From Acaudatibacter sp050729515 (GTDB lineage: Bacteria > Pseudomonadota > Alphaproteobacteria > Caulobacterales > Caulobacteraceae): 64,000 nucleotides of DNA. Below the pieces are notes generated by a model. It was not told the DNA's origin. It saw only the letters and a list, made by a program, of their open reading frames with translations, and did not search any database. Each line of letters opens with the position of its first letter. Within the stretch, counting starts at the first letter, position 1. The position numbers and the translations under genes are program-made. This document shows, in pieces, positions 35,555 to 43,256 of this stretch. The DNA is taken from NCBI GenBank assembly GCA_050729515.1, contig JBOHLG010000004.1, positions 62,001 to 126,000 of the forward strand. Reading direction: 5' to 3'.

Positions 35555-37324
35555 CTAGGACGCCGAATTGGCGTGCGCGCCTTCGACCGCCGCCAGGTGG
35601 GCATCCGCCTCGGCGACCATGGCGACGAAGCGCGGATCGTCACGGATCGAGGCGAAATCGGGGTTGGTCCGGGCGGCGCCGAGAGAGCCGGGAGCGCGTG
35701 CGAGCACCGAGCCCAGCATGGCGATGGCCTCTTCGCGATCGCCCAACACGCCCGCCAGGGCGCGAGCGAATATATAGCGCATCATCGCGTTTTCCGGGTC
35801 GATCCGGAGGCCGCGCGCCACGAGCTCCCGGGCCTGTTCGGCCTCGCCCAGCATCGCCAGAGCCATGACCCCGCTGGCCATGGCGTGGCCGTTATTGGGA
35901 AAGCGGGCGAGCGCTCTTTCGCTGCGTTCCAGGCAGGTCCTGGCCGCCTGCCGCGCGCCTGCCTCGTCGCCGAGCAGCCGACGGATCGTGGCCAGAATCC
36001 CCAGAGCGCTGAAGTCCCGCTCGTCGAGGAGGCTCTCCTTTGAGTAGAAGCGCTCGGCATCCTCGAGTCGCTGATCCACAAGGGCGAGAAGACCGGCAGC
36101 GGTGAGCACCTCGGGCGCTTCCGGATCCAGGCGAAGGGCGAGGTCGATCTCGGCCCTCGCCTCCTCGCGGCGCGCGAGACCATAGAGAACCCGCCCCTTG
36201 AGCGCATGCGGCTCGGCGAGGGTCGGATCGAGCGAGATCGCCTTCTCGGCCGCGGCGAAGCCGTCGTCGTCAGCGCGGCCACGAACAAAGTGAAGGCTGT
36301 GCTGGCCATAGGCCAGAAGAGCCCAGGCGCGGGCGTAGCTAGGGTCAATCTCGACCGCCCTCGAGCACAGGCGGATGATGGCCTCTTCGCGCGTGGCGTC
36401 CCCTACATTGCCGGCCACGAGCTGCTGCCGAGCCATGAGGTAAAGGTTGAAGGAGTCGACATTATCGGTGCCGCGCCGCTCGATCGCCTCTTTTTCCTTC
36501 GGCAGGAGTCTCAGCTTCAGGGCCGCGACGATCGCCTGGCTGATCTCGTCCTGAAGCGCGAAGATGTCGGTGAGGTCTCGATCCCAGCGCTCGGCCCAGA
36601 GATGATCGCCGGCGGCGCCATCGATGAGCTGGGCGGTGATCCTGACTCGGCCTCCGGCCTTGCGGACGCTGCCTTCCAGCACGTGGCTGACGCCGAGTTG
36701 GTTGGCGAGCCTGGGAACTTCGACGGCCTTTCCCTTGAAGGTGAAGGCGGTGTTGCGCGCGACGACCGAGAGCGCCGAGACCTTGGAAAGATCGGTGATG
36801 ATGTCCTCGCTGATCCCGTCGGAGAAGTACTCCTGCTGGGGATCGTCGCTCATGTTGGCGAACGGCAGGACGCAGATAGAGAGTTTGGACTCAGGTCGCG
36901 CGCTACGCTCCGCCGACTCTCGCCTAGGGCTATTCTCGCCCACAAGTTCGGTGAGGCTAGCGACGATCTTGAGCCAGCCCGCGTCGTCGGCCTCTCCGCT
37001 CCAGCCGTTCATGTCCGCGCAGTGGATGCGGTCGAAGGGCATGGGAGGCGTCGCGCCGTCGATGGAAAGTTGCACGAGCTTGCGATCGTTGCGCGCCCGG
37101 TCAGCCTCCGATTGCACCCATTGCGACTTGATCGCCTCGGCCGACCAGATGACGAGCACCGCCTTGGCCGCTTTCAGCCGCTCCTCGATCACCTCGGCGT
37201 AGCTGCGGTGCGCCGGGAGTTCGTCATCGCGCCATACCTCGTCGCCCACGCCTCGCGGGGCCTCGCAGATCGCCTTGGCCTCGGATTCATTCGACTTGGC
37301 GTAGGAGATGAAGACAGCGGTCAT
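35555..37324 (-). CDS. TIR-domain protein with TolB-like and TPR domains
   Basis: 589 residues. The N-terminal 130 form a TIR domain (TAVFISYAKSNESEAKAICE, WRDDELPAHRSYAEVIEERL, VLVIWSAEAIKSQWVQSEAD, where E follows the W-x-x-S-E pattern of NAD-cleaving TIRs). A TolB N-like domain (SICVLPFANMSDDPQQEYFS, LGVSHVLEGSVRKAGGRVRI) covers about 145-290 and tetratricopeptide repeats fill the rest. This layout recurs in Alphaproteobacteria, often as adenylate-cyclase-like signalling proteins without the cyclase. Role unknown; NADase activity is possible but not shown. Convergent with the SMP-30 gene, 217 bases away. Confidence 0.85.
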   Translation of the reverse strand: MTAVFISYAKSNESEAKAICEAPRGVGDEVWRDDELPAHRSYAEVIEERLKAAKAVLVIWSAEAIKSQWVQSEADRARNDRKLVQLSIDGATPPMPFDRIHCADMNGWSGEADDAGWLKIVASLTELVGENSPRRESAERSARPESKLSICVLPFANMSDDPQQEYFSDGISEDIITDLSKVSALSVVARNTAFTFKGKAVEVPRLANQLGVSHVLEGSVRKAGGRVRITAQLIDGAAGDHLWAERWDRDLTDIFALQDEISQAIVAALKLRLLPKEKEAIERRGTDNVDSFNLYLMARQQLVAGNVGDATREEAIIRLCSRAVEIDPSYARAWALLAYGQHSLHFVRGRADDDGFAAAEKAISLDPTLAEPHALKGRVLYGLARREEARAEIDLALRLDPEAPEVLTAAGLLALVDQRLEDAERFYSKESLLDERDFSALGILATIRRLLGDEAGARQAARTCLERSERALARFPNNGHAMASGVMALAMLGEAEQARELVARGLRIDPENAMMRYIFARALAGVLGDREEAIAMLGSVLARAPGSLGAARTNPDFASIRDDPRFVAMVAEADAHLAAVEGAHANSAS

Positions 37325-37520
37325 TCGAGATGCAGCCCCGCCCTAGGGCCTCCTCCTCGAACCTAGCGAGCGAACCTCCAGAGGATCAAGGAAAAGGTCC
37401 AGCGGGATGGTTTCCGGCGCTCGCCTGTGGTGATGGCGGCCATTGCGCCGCAAAGGCTGCGTCTCTACCCTTCGCGAGGGGACGAAGCACCGCTTCCTTG
37501 AAGCGAAGGGCAGAATTTGC

Positions 37521-39281
37521 ATGACCGCTGAAGGGGCGCCGCGCGGGCCACGTCTGCTCATCCGCAAGTCGATCGAGCAAATCCAGGCGGAGGTCGCCAG
37601 TCATCACCTCAAGCGTACCCTCGGACCGGCCAACCTCATCTTCTTCGGCATCGGCTGCATCATCGGGGCCGGCATCTATGTGATGACCGGCAATGCGGCT
37701 GCGAACTACGCCGGGCCGGCCGTCCTTCTCTCCTTCGTCATCGCCGGCTTCGCCTGCGCCTTCGCCGGCCTCTGCTACGCCGAGCTCGCCTCCACCATGC
37801 CGGTCGCCGGTTCGGCCTACACCTATGCCTACGCCACGCTGGGAGAGGTCTTCGCCTGGGTGATGGGTTGGCTGCTGGTGCTGGAATACGGCGTCGCCGC
37901 GGCCACCGTGGCGGTGGGCTGGTCGGGCTATGTGACGAGCTTCCTGGCCGACCTCCACGTCGCGGTTCCGGCCGCCTGGTCCACCTCGCTCGTTCAGTCG
38001 GTGACCGGGCCCCACGGCCTCGTCTTCCACGTTGGAACGAGCCTCAACCTCATCGCCGCGGCGGGGATCCTGGCGGTGACCGCCCTGCTTGTCTTCGGCG
38101 TCTCGGAATCGGCCCGGGTCAACAACGTCATCGTCTTCATCAAGGTCGGGGTCCTCGTCCTCTTCGTGGCGGTGGGGGTCTTCTACATCCATCCGCACAA
38201 CTGGACGCCGTTCGTTCCAGCCAGCCGGGGCGGCTTCACCTATGGGGTGAAGGGGATCTTCCGCGCCGCCAGTGTGATCTTCTTCGCCTACGTCGGCTTC
38301 GAGGCCGTCTCGACCGCCGCCGCCGAGGCGCGAAATCCCCAGCGCGACATGCCGATCGGCATCCTGGGATCGCTCTTCATCTGCACGATCATCTACATGA
38401 GCGTGGCCGCGGTTCTGACCGGCGTGGTTCCCTACCGCCTGCTCAGCGTCCCCGAGCCTATCGCGCTCGCGGTCGACCGGATGCACCAGCCGATCTTCGC
38501 CTACCTCATCAAGATCGGCGCGATCGCCGGGCTCTCCAGCGTCATGCTGATCCTCACCTACGGGCAAAGCCGGATCTTCTATTCGATGTCGCGCGACGGC
38601 CTGCTTCCCGCCGTCCTGGGGCGTCTGCACCGCCGCTTCCGCACGCCCTGGATCGGCACCATCATCCTAGGCTCTCTCATCGCCATCCTCTCGGTGCTTC
38701 TGCCGATCACCATCCTTGGCGACCTCGTGAGCCTGGGGACCGCCTGCGCGTTCGGGATCGTCTGCCTGGCGACCATGTATCTGCGCACCGCCAAACCCGA
38801 GATCCACCGCCCCTTCCGCGTGCCGCTCGGGGGCGGATTGGTGCAAAAGCAGTGGGTGATCGGCCTCATCTTCGTCCTCCTCGAGGCGGGGATGGGCTTC
38901 TTCTACTTCGTCTTCACCGGGACTTGGGCCGAAGCCGGTGCGGTCATCGTTGCGGTCGTCTGCGCGCTGTGGCTCGCCCTCTCCTGGGGGAGCCGGCGCG
39001 TCCGCTGGTGGATCGGCGCGTCGCCGATCCTGGGCATCATCGGAGCGGTGATCATGGCCGAGCCACTGCTCCAGGATATCACCGAGAAGGCCCTTCGCGG
39101 CGACCGCATCCCGGCGACCATCCTCGGCGGCTACATTCTCCTCGGAGCAATCATATATCTCACCTATGGCCTGTGGAATTCACGCCTCGCCAAGGGGCTT
39201 CCGGTTCGCGACGAAGGAATCCCGCAGGGCGCGATGGAGGCCCAGGTCCACGGCGTCCATGAAGTCCAGGGCGGCGGGTAG
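37521..39281 (+). CDS. APC-superfamily amino acid permease (cationic amino acid transporter type)
   Basis: 586 residues with 12 or more membrane segments. LGPANLIFFGIGCIIGAGIY is the APC helix 1 with its GxG break; GSAYTYAYATLGEVFAWVMG and KGIFRAASVIFFAYVGFEAV mark helices 3 and 6; EIHRPFRVPLGGGLVQ precedes the last helices. Likely proton-coupled uptake of an amino acid. The ATG at 37521 has AAGGG ten bases upstream and removes a poorly coded N-terminal stretch. The MBL hydrolase follows within ten bases. Confidence 0.9.
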   Translation: MTAEGAPRGPRLLIRKSIEQIQAEVASHHLKRTLGPANLIFFGIGCIIGAGIYVMTGNAAANYAGPAVLLSFVIAGFACAFAGLCYAELASTMPVAGSAYTYAYATLGEVFAWVMGWLLVLEYGVAAATVAVGWSGYVTSFLADLHVAVPAAWSTSLVQSVTGPHGLVFHVGTSLNLIAAAGILAVTALLVFGVSESARVNNVIVFIKVGVLVLFVAVGVFYIHPHNWTPFVPASRGGFTYGVKGIFRAASVIFFAYVGFEAVSTAAAEARNPQRDMPIGILGSLFICTIIYMSVAAVLTGVVPYRLLSVPEPIALAVDRMHQPIFAYLIKIGAIAGLSSVMLILTYGQSRIFYSMSRDGLLPAVLGRLHRRFRTPWIGTIILGSLIAILSVLLPITILGDLVSLGTACAFGIVCLATMYLRTAKPEIHRPFRVPLGGGLVQKQWVIGLIFVLLEAGMGFFYFVFTGTWAEAGAVIVAVVCALWLALSWGSRRVRWWIGASPILGIIGAVIMAEPLLQDITEKALRGDRIPATILGGYILLGAIIYLTYGLWNSRLAKGLPVRDEGIPQGAMEAQVHGVHEVQGGG

Positions 39282-39290
39282 ACATTGGCC

Positions 39291-39968
39291 ATGAGCCAGG
39301 CCGGTCCGCCGATCCGGGCGCTCGTCGTCCCGGTGACGCCGCTCCAGCAGAACTGCACCATCGTGTGGTGCGCCAAGACCTTGAAGGCCGCGGTGATCGA
39401 TCCTGGCGGCGAGGTCCCCAAGCTTCTCTCCGTCGTTGCCGATAAGGGGCTCGCGCTCGAGAAGATCTGGCTGACTCACGGCCATCTCGACCACGCCGGC
39501 GGAACCGCCGAGCTCGCCGAGGCGAGCGGCGTTCCCATCGAGGGCCCCCATCCCGACGACCAATTCTGGATCGACGACATCGGACGGAGCGCCTCGCGCT
39601 GGGGCATGCCGGAGGCGAGACCCTTCACCCCCGATCGCTGGCTCGGCGAGGGCGATGAAGTCACGCTCGGCGAGACCTCGTTCGAGGTGCGCCACTGCCC
39701 GGGCCATACGCCGGGCCACGTGATCTTCTTTAATCGCGAGGCCCGTTTCGCCCAGGTCGGCGACGTCCTTTTCGCCGGTTCGATCGGGAGAACCGACTTT
39801 CCGCGCGGCAATTTCGAGGACCTCATCTACTCCATCACCAACAAGCTCTGGCCCCTCGGCGACGACGTCACCTTCGTTCCCGGCCACAACCAAATCTCGA
39901 CCTTCGGGACCGAGCGGCGGACCAATCCCTTCGTCGCCGACACCGTCCTCGCCCGCGCTCAGGGATAG
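39291..39968 (+). CDS. MBL-fold hydrolase (glyoxalase II-like)
   Basis: A 225-residue metallo-beta-lactamase fold enzyme of the short GloB/YcbL type. Metal motif WLTHGHLDHAGGTAEL, followed by FEVRHCPGHTPGHVIFF, FAQVGDVLFAGSIGRTDFPR and VTFVPGHNQISTFGTER. Family members hydrolyse thioesters such as S-lactoylglutathione or persulfides. An ATG at 39291 is preferred over an in-frame TTG two codons earlier. Probably co-transcribed with the permease upstream. Confidence 0.9.
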   Translation: MSQAGPPIRALVVPVTPLQQNCTIVWCAKTLKAAVIDPGGEVPKLLSVVADKGLALEKIWLTHGHLDHAGGTAELAEASGVPIEGPHPDDQFWIDDIGRSASRWGMPEARPFTPDRWLGEGDEVTLGETSFEVRHCPGHTPGHVIFFNREARFAQVGDVLFAGSIGRTDFPRGNFEDLIYSITNKLWPLGDDVTFVPGHNQISTFGTERRTNPFVADTVLARAQG

Positions 39969-40100
39969 CGCGGACGCCCGTCTGGCTGTTCACTCACCTC
40001 GCAATTGGAATTCGCGATCGACGAAAATGGCTGCACCGGGGAGAGGGACATGTTGCAGTGGGGACATGCCGGGGCCACAGCCGTGCGCCAACCTGGCCCC

Positions 40101-40835
40101 ATGAGCGAAGCCGCACTGTCTGCTGAGCCCGAAACCATCCTGGTCGTCGACGATGATCCGGGGATTGGCGATGTCATCTGCGAATTCCTCGGCCGCCATG
40201 GATACTCGGCGGAACTCGCCGCAGACGCCCAGCAGATGGAGAGGGCGATGACGAGGCGGAGAGCCGATCTCGTCGTCCTCGACCTGATGCTGCCCGGGGA
40301 GGACGGCTTGTCGATCTGCCGCCGGCTTTCTTGTCCTGAGGGCCCGGCGATCATCATGCTCTCGGCCATGGGCGAGGAGACCGACCGGATCATCGGGCTC
40401 GAGCTTGGGGCCGATGACTATGTGTCCAAGCCTTGCAATCCGCGTGAGCTCCTGGCCCGAATACGCGCCGTGTTACGCCGGCGGCGCGAGGCTCCCTCAG
40501 GCGAAGCGCTGGGGGCAGCCTGCGCCTTCGCCGGTTGGCGGCTCGACCTCGTACGTCATGAGCTCCGCTCTCCCGATGGCGTCGCGGTCAATCTCTCCAG
40601 CGGCGAATTCTCGCTCCTGAGGGCCTTCGTCGAACATCCCCAGCGGGTGCTCACCCGCGACCAACTCCTGGACTTCGCCCGGGGTCCGGATTCCGAGGCC
40701 TTCGATCGGGCCATCGACGTCCAGATCAGTCGCTTGCGCCGTAAGCTCGGGGGAGGCGCTCCTGATCAGGAGCTCATCCGCACCATCCGCAACGAGGGGT
40801 ATCTGTTCACTCCCAAAGTCTCCCGCACGCCATGA
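40101..40835 (+). CDS. OmpR-family response regulator
   Basis: 244 residues. Receiver domain: acidic pocket in ILVVDDDPGIGDVICEFL, phosphoacceptor Asp61 in VVLDLMLPGEDGL, and lysine in DDYVSKPCNPRELL. The C-terminal winged helix has LSSGEFSLLRAFVEHPQRVL and FDRAIDVQISRLRRKLG. It overlaps the histidine kinase start by four bases (ATGA), so the two are a cognate pair. ATG at 40101 is used; a longer in-frame start at 40050 or before cannot be excluded. Target genes unknown. Confidence 0.93.
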   Translation: MSEAALSAEPETILVVDDDPGIGDVICEFLGRHGYSAELAADAQQMERAMTRRRADLVVLDLMLPGEDGLSICRRLSCPEGPAIIMLSAMGEETDRIIGLELGADDYVSKPCNPRELLARIRAVLRRRREAPSGEALGAACAFAGWRLDLVRHELRSPDGVAVNLSSGEFSLLRAFVEHPQRVLTRDQLLDFARGPDSEAFDRAIDVQISRLRRKLGGGAPDQELIRTIRNEGYLFTPKVSRTP

Positions 40836-42511
40836 TCAGCATAGCGCGCGCGCCCCTCTTCCTTCAGGCGCTGGGCCTCGTTATCGCAACACTCGTCGCC
40901 GCTCAGATCGCCGCGGTGGTGGTGCTTCTGAGCCTGCCCCCTCCCCCGCCGGACGTCTATTCAGTCTCCGATGTCGCCGCCGCGGTGCGCGACCGCGGAG
41001 CGCCGGCGATGGCTGAACGGCGGGCGCTCACGGCCCGGATCGAGAACCACTCGCCGGGCGGCCGCACCTGGGGAAGTCGGCGGCTCGCCTTCCGGACGGC
41101 GCTGGCGAGCGCCCTTGGCATCGACCCGAGCCGTGTTGTGGTCACCCAGCGAGGAATTCGCATCATCGCCTTCGACGGCGACCGCAGCCGCCCGAGCCGC
41201 GACCGGTCCAGAGGCGCCGCGCAACCCATCCTGCTCGATGACTTCGCGGTCGGGGTGAGGCAGGGAAACGGCCAATGGCTCGTCGTTCAGACTCGGGCTT
41301 CCCTCGGTCTCGATCCCTGGCGGGCGCGGATCCTTCTGGTGTTGGGCCTTGCGGCGGTGGCCGTCTCGCCGCTCGCCTGGTGGTTCGCTCGGCGCCTTGC
41401 CGCCCCCATGGCCGCGTTCGCAGTCGCGGCCGAACGCCTGGGTCGGGATCCCAAGGCCGATCCCCTGGTCCTGGAAGGCCCCAGCGAGATGGCCGCCGCG
41501 GTCCGCGCCTTCAATCACATGCAGGAGCGGCTGGCGAAATACGTCGAGGACCGGACCACCATGATCGGGGCCATCGCCCATGATCTGCGCACCCCCCTGA
41601 CGCGCCTGCGATTCCGCATCGAGGGCGCGACCGATCCGCTGCGCGCCAAGATGGCCGCTGACATCGAGGAGATGGAGGCCATGGTCTCGGCCACCCTCGC
41701 CTTCGTCAAGGACCAGGCCCGCGGCGGCGCCCATACCCGCTTGGATATCGCCTCGGTGGTCGAGACTGTGGTCGACGAAGCCGCCGAAACCGGAGCCGAC
41801 GCCGCCGTCGAGCAGGCCGACCGCGTCGTCGTCGACGGCGATCCCCTGGCGCTGAAGCGGCTTCTCGCCAATCTCGTCCACAATGCGGTGAAGTTCGGGG
41901 GAAAGGCCCGCGCCCGGATCTTCCAGCAAGGCGCCGCGGCGATCGTGGAGATCGATGATGACGGCCCCGGCATGGCCGACGCCGATATGGAGCGCGCCTT
42001 CGAGCCCTTCCGCAGGCTGGAGACCAGTCGCAGTCGCGACACCGGGGGGATCGGCCTGGGCTTGGCTGTGGTGCGCGCCATCGCCCGCGCTCACGGCGGC
42101 GATGTTTCGCTTCAAAATCGTCCCGGAGGAGGTCTCCGAGCCCGGGTTTTCCTGCCCTTGGCGATCAAGGCGCAGGCCCCGCTCGCCCACCCCTCGATCG
42201 CCGCCGCCACGGCTTCAATGTCCAACGAGGCTGGAAAGGATGTTGATGCCGAGGGCGATCACCGCGGTGTTGTAGAAGAAACTGGTGATGGCGTGAGCGG
42301 TGACCAGATTTCGAAGAGGACGGCTTCCCACGCCGGGGTCCGAGACCTGGGCGGTGGCCCCGACGCAGATGGCGAGATAGGCGAAGTCGAGATAGGCCTT
42401 GGGCGCGTGACCAGGAAAGATGAAGCCGCTCTCAGGTCCGCCCGCCGCCACAGCCTGGAAATGCCGGTGGGCGTAGTGGGCGGTGAACAGTCCCTGAAGG
42501 ACGAACCATGA
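40832..42511 (+). CDS. Sensor histidine kinase with unusual C-terminal tail
   Basis: 559 residues: two membrane helices (about 10-34 and 166-188) flanking a periplasmic sensor, a HAMP-like linker, phosphoacceptor His250 in IGAIAHDLRTPLTRLR, N-box LVHNAVKFGG, and GGIGLGLAVVRAIARAHGG. EnvZ/OmpR type. A normal kinase would end near residue 447 (LPLAIKAQ). About 110 more hydrophilic, glycine- and aspartate-rich residues continue on the opposite strand of the DUF1345 gene, overlapping it by 297 bases. The tail may be spurious, caused by a lost stop or a missing base. Partner of the response regulator upstream. Confidence 0.9.
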   Translation: MISIARAPLFLQALGLVIATLVAAQIAAVVVLLSLPPPPPDVYSVSDVAAAVRDRGAPAMAERRALTARIENHSPGGRTWGSRRLAFRTALASALGIDPSRVVVTQRGIRIIAFDGDRSRPSRDRSRGAAQPILLDDFAVGVRQGNGQWLVVQTRASLGLDPWRARILLVLGLAAVAVSPLAWWFARRLAAPMAAFAVAAERLGRDPKADPLVLEGPSEMAAAVRAFNHMQERLAKYVEDRTTMIGAIAHDLRTPLTRLRFRIEGATDPLRAKMAADIEEMEAMVSATLAFVKDQARGGAHTRLDIASVVETVVDEAAETGADAAVEQADRVVVDGDPLALKRLLANLVHNAVKFGGKARARIFQQGAAAIVEIDDDGPGMADADMERAFEPFRRLETSRSRDTGGIGLGLAVVRAIARAHGGDVSLQNRPGGGLRARVFLPLAIKAQAPLAHPSIAAATASMSNEAGKDVDAEGDHRGVVEETGDGVSGDQISKRTASHAGVRDLGGGPDADGEIGEVEIGLGRVTRKDEAALRSARRHSLEMPVGVVGGEQSLKDEP

Positions 42512-42862
42512 GCTGGCCATGGTGAGGGCGGCGAGACCCAGCACGAGGGAACGCTCGGCGGCAGTCCCGGTTCTAATCTGGATGAGGGCGGCGATGATCG
42601 CCCCCAGCGAGGCGGCGATCGCCGCCACCGCCAAGATCAGGATCACGCCCCGACTCTCATCCTGGCGCGAGGCCCGGGTACGGACCTCGGCTTCGGATGC
42701 GGTGACGAATAGGCCCGCCGAAGCGGCGATATAGAAGACCGCGCCGGCGTTCCAGCCGATAAGGAGGCGCGCGGCAGCGGGGGCTCCAGCTATCGTGGAG
42801 ATGACCCAGGCCGCGATCCCGAGCGCGATCGCGACGAAGAGGCGCCAATGGGAGTGAAACAT
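42215..42862 (-). CDS. DUF1345 inner-membrane protein
   Basis: A 215-residue protein with five to six hydrophobic helices (LFVAIALGIAAWVISTIAG, RLLIGWNAGAVFYIAASAG, GVILILAVAAIAASLGAIIA, LVLGLAALTMASSWFVLQGL, and C-terminal SFFYNTAVIALGINILSSLV) and a conserved loop ending FPGHAPKAYLDFAYLA, matching the DUF1345 family. No function is known. The ATG at 42862 is chosen because the preceding codons are charged and run out of the membrane pattern. Its 3' end overlaps the tail of the kinase gene. Confidence 0.88.
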   Translation of the reverse strand: MFHSHWRLFVAIALGIAAWVISTIAGAPAAARLLIGWNAGAVFYIAASAGLFVTASEAEVRTRASRQDESRGVILILAVAAIAASLGAIIAALIQIRTGTAAERSLVLGLAALTMASSWFVLQGLFTAHYAHRHFQAVAAGGPESGFIFPGHAPKAYLDFAYLAICVGATAQVSDPGVGSRPLRNLVTAHAITSFFYNTAVIALGINILSSLVGH

Positions 42863-43034
42863 CTCAGCTCGATCCTCCAACGCCGGATCACTCCGGCGAA
42901 TCTTTACCGGCGCGGCGCGCAACTTGAGCGCCTCTCGCGGGTTAAGCAAAGTCGGAAGCGAGGGCGTCCCAAGTCACCCCGCTCCGGCCCGCCAGCAGTC
43001 GGATCAGCGAATTTTGAGAGGATCCTTAGAGACC

Positions 43035-43247
43035 ATGCCAACTCCCCACGAAGAGCACCGCCGGCAGAGCCGGCGCGGCTTCGCCGCAATGGACCCCGAA
43101 CGGCGTCGGGAAATCGCCAGCCGCGGCGGCGCCAGCGTCCCGAGCGAAAAGCGCAGCTTCGCCCAAAACCGCAATCTCGCCGCCGACGCCGGCCGAAAAG
43201 GCGGGGCGGCCTCCAGGGGCGGAGGCCGGCGGCCGTCCTCGTCCTGA
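43035..43247 (+). CDS. KGG-domain stress protein (Con-10/GsiB-like)
   Basis: A 70-residue hydrophilic, glycine-rich protein with two copies of the R-G-F-A-x-M-D-x-E-R-x-x-E-I-A-S-x-G-G pattern: RRGFAAMDPERRREIASRGG and a shorter repeat ending AADAGRKGGAASRGGG. KGG proteins are induced by general stress or desiccation and are intrinsically disordered. Located between the DUF1345 and ergothioneine genes. In many Alphaproteobacteria such genes belong to the EcfG regulon; no exact GGAAC/CGTT promoter is visible directly upstream here. Confidence 0.8.
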   Translation: MPTPHEEHRRQSRRGFAAMDPERRREIASRGGASVPSEKRSFAQNRNLAADAGRKGGAASRGGGRRPSSS

Positions 43248-43256
43248 AATCGGAGA

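Noticed and set aside
37386..38630. 414-codon open frame on the minus strand
   Set aside because: Antisense to the amino acid permease; hydrophilic, Asp/Glu/Arg-rich and without any membrane or domain pattern.
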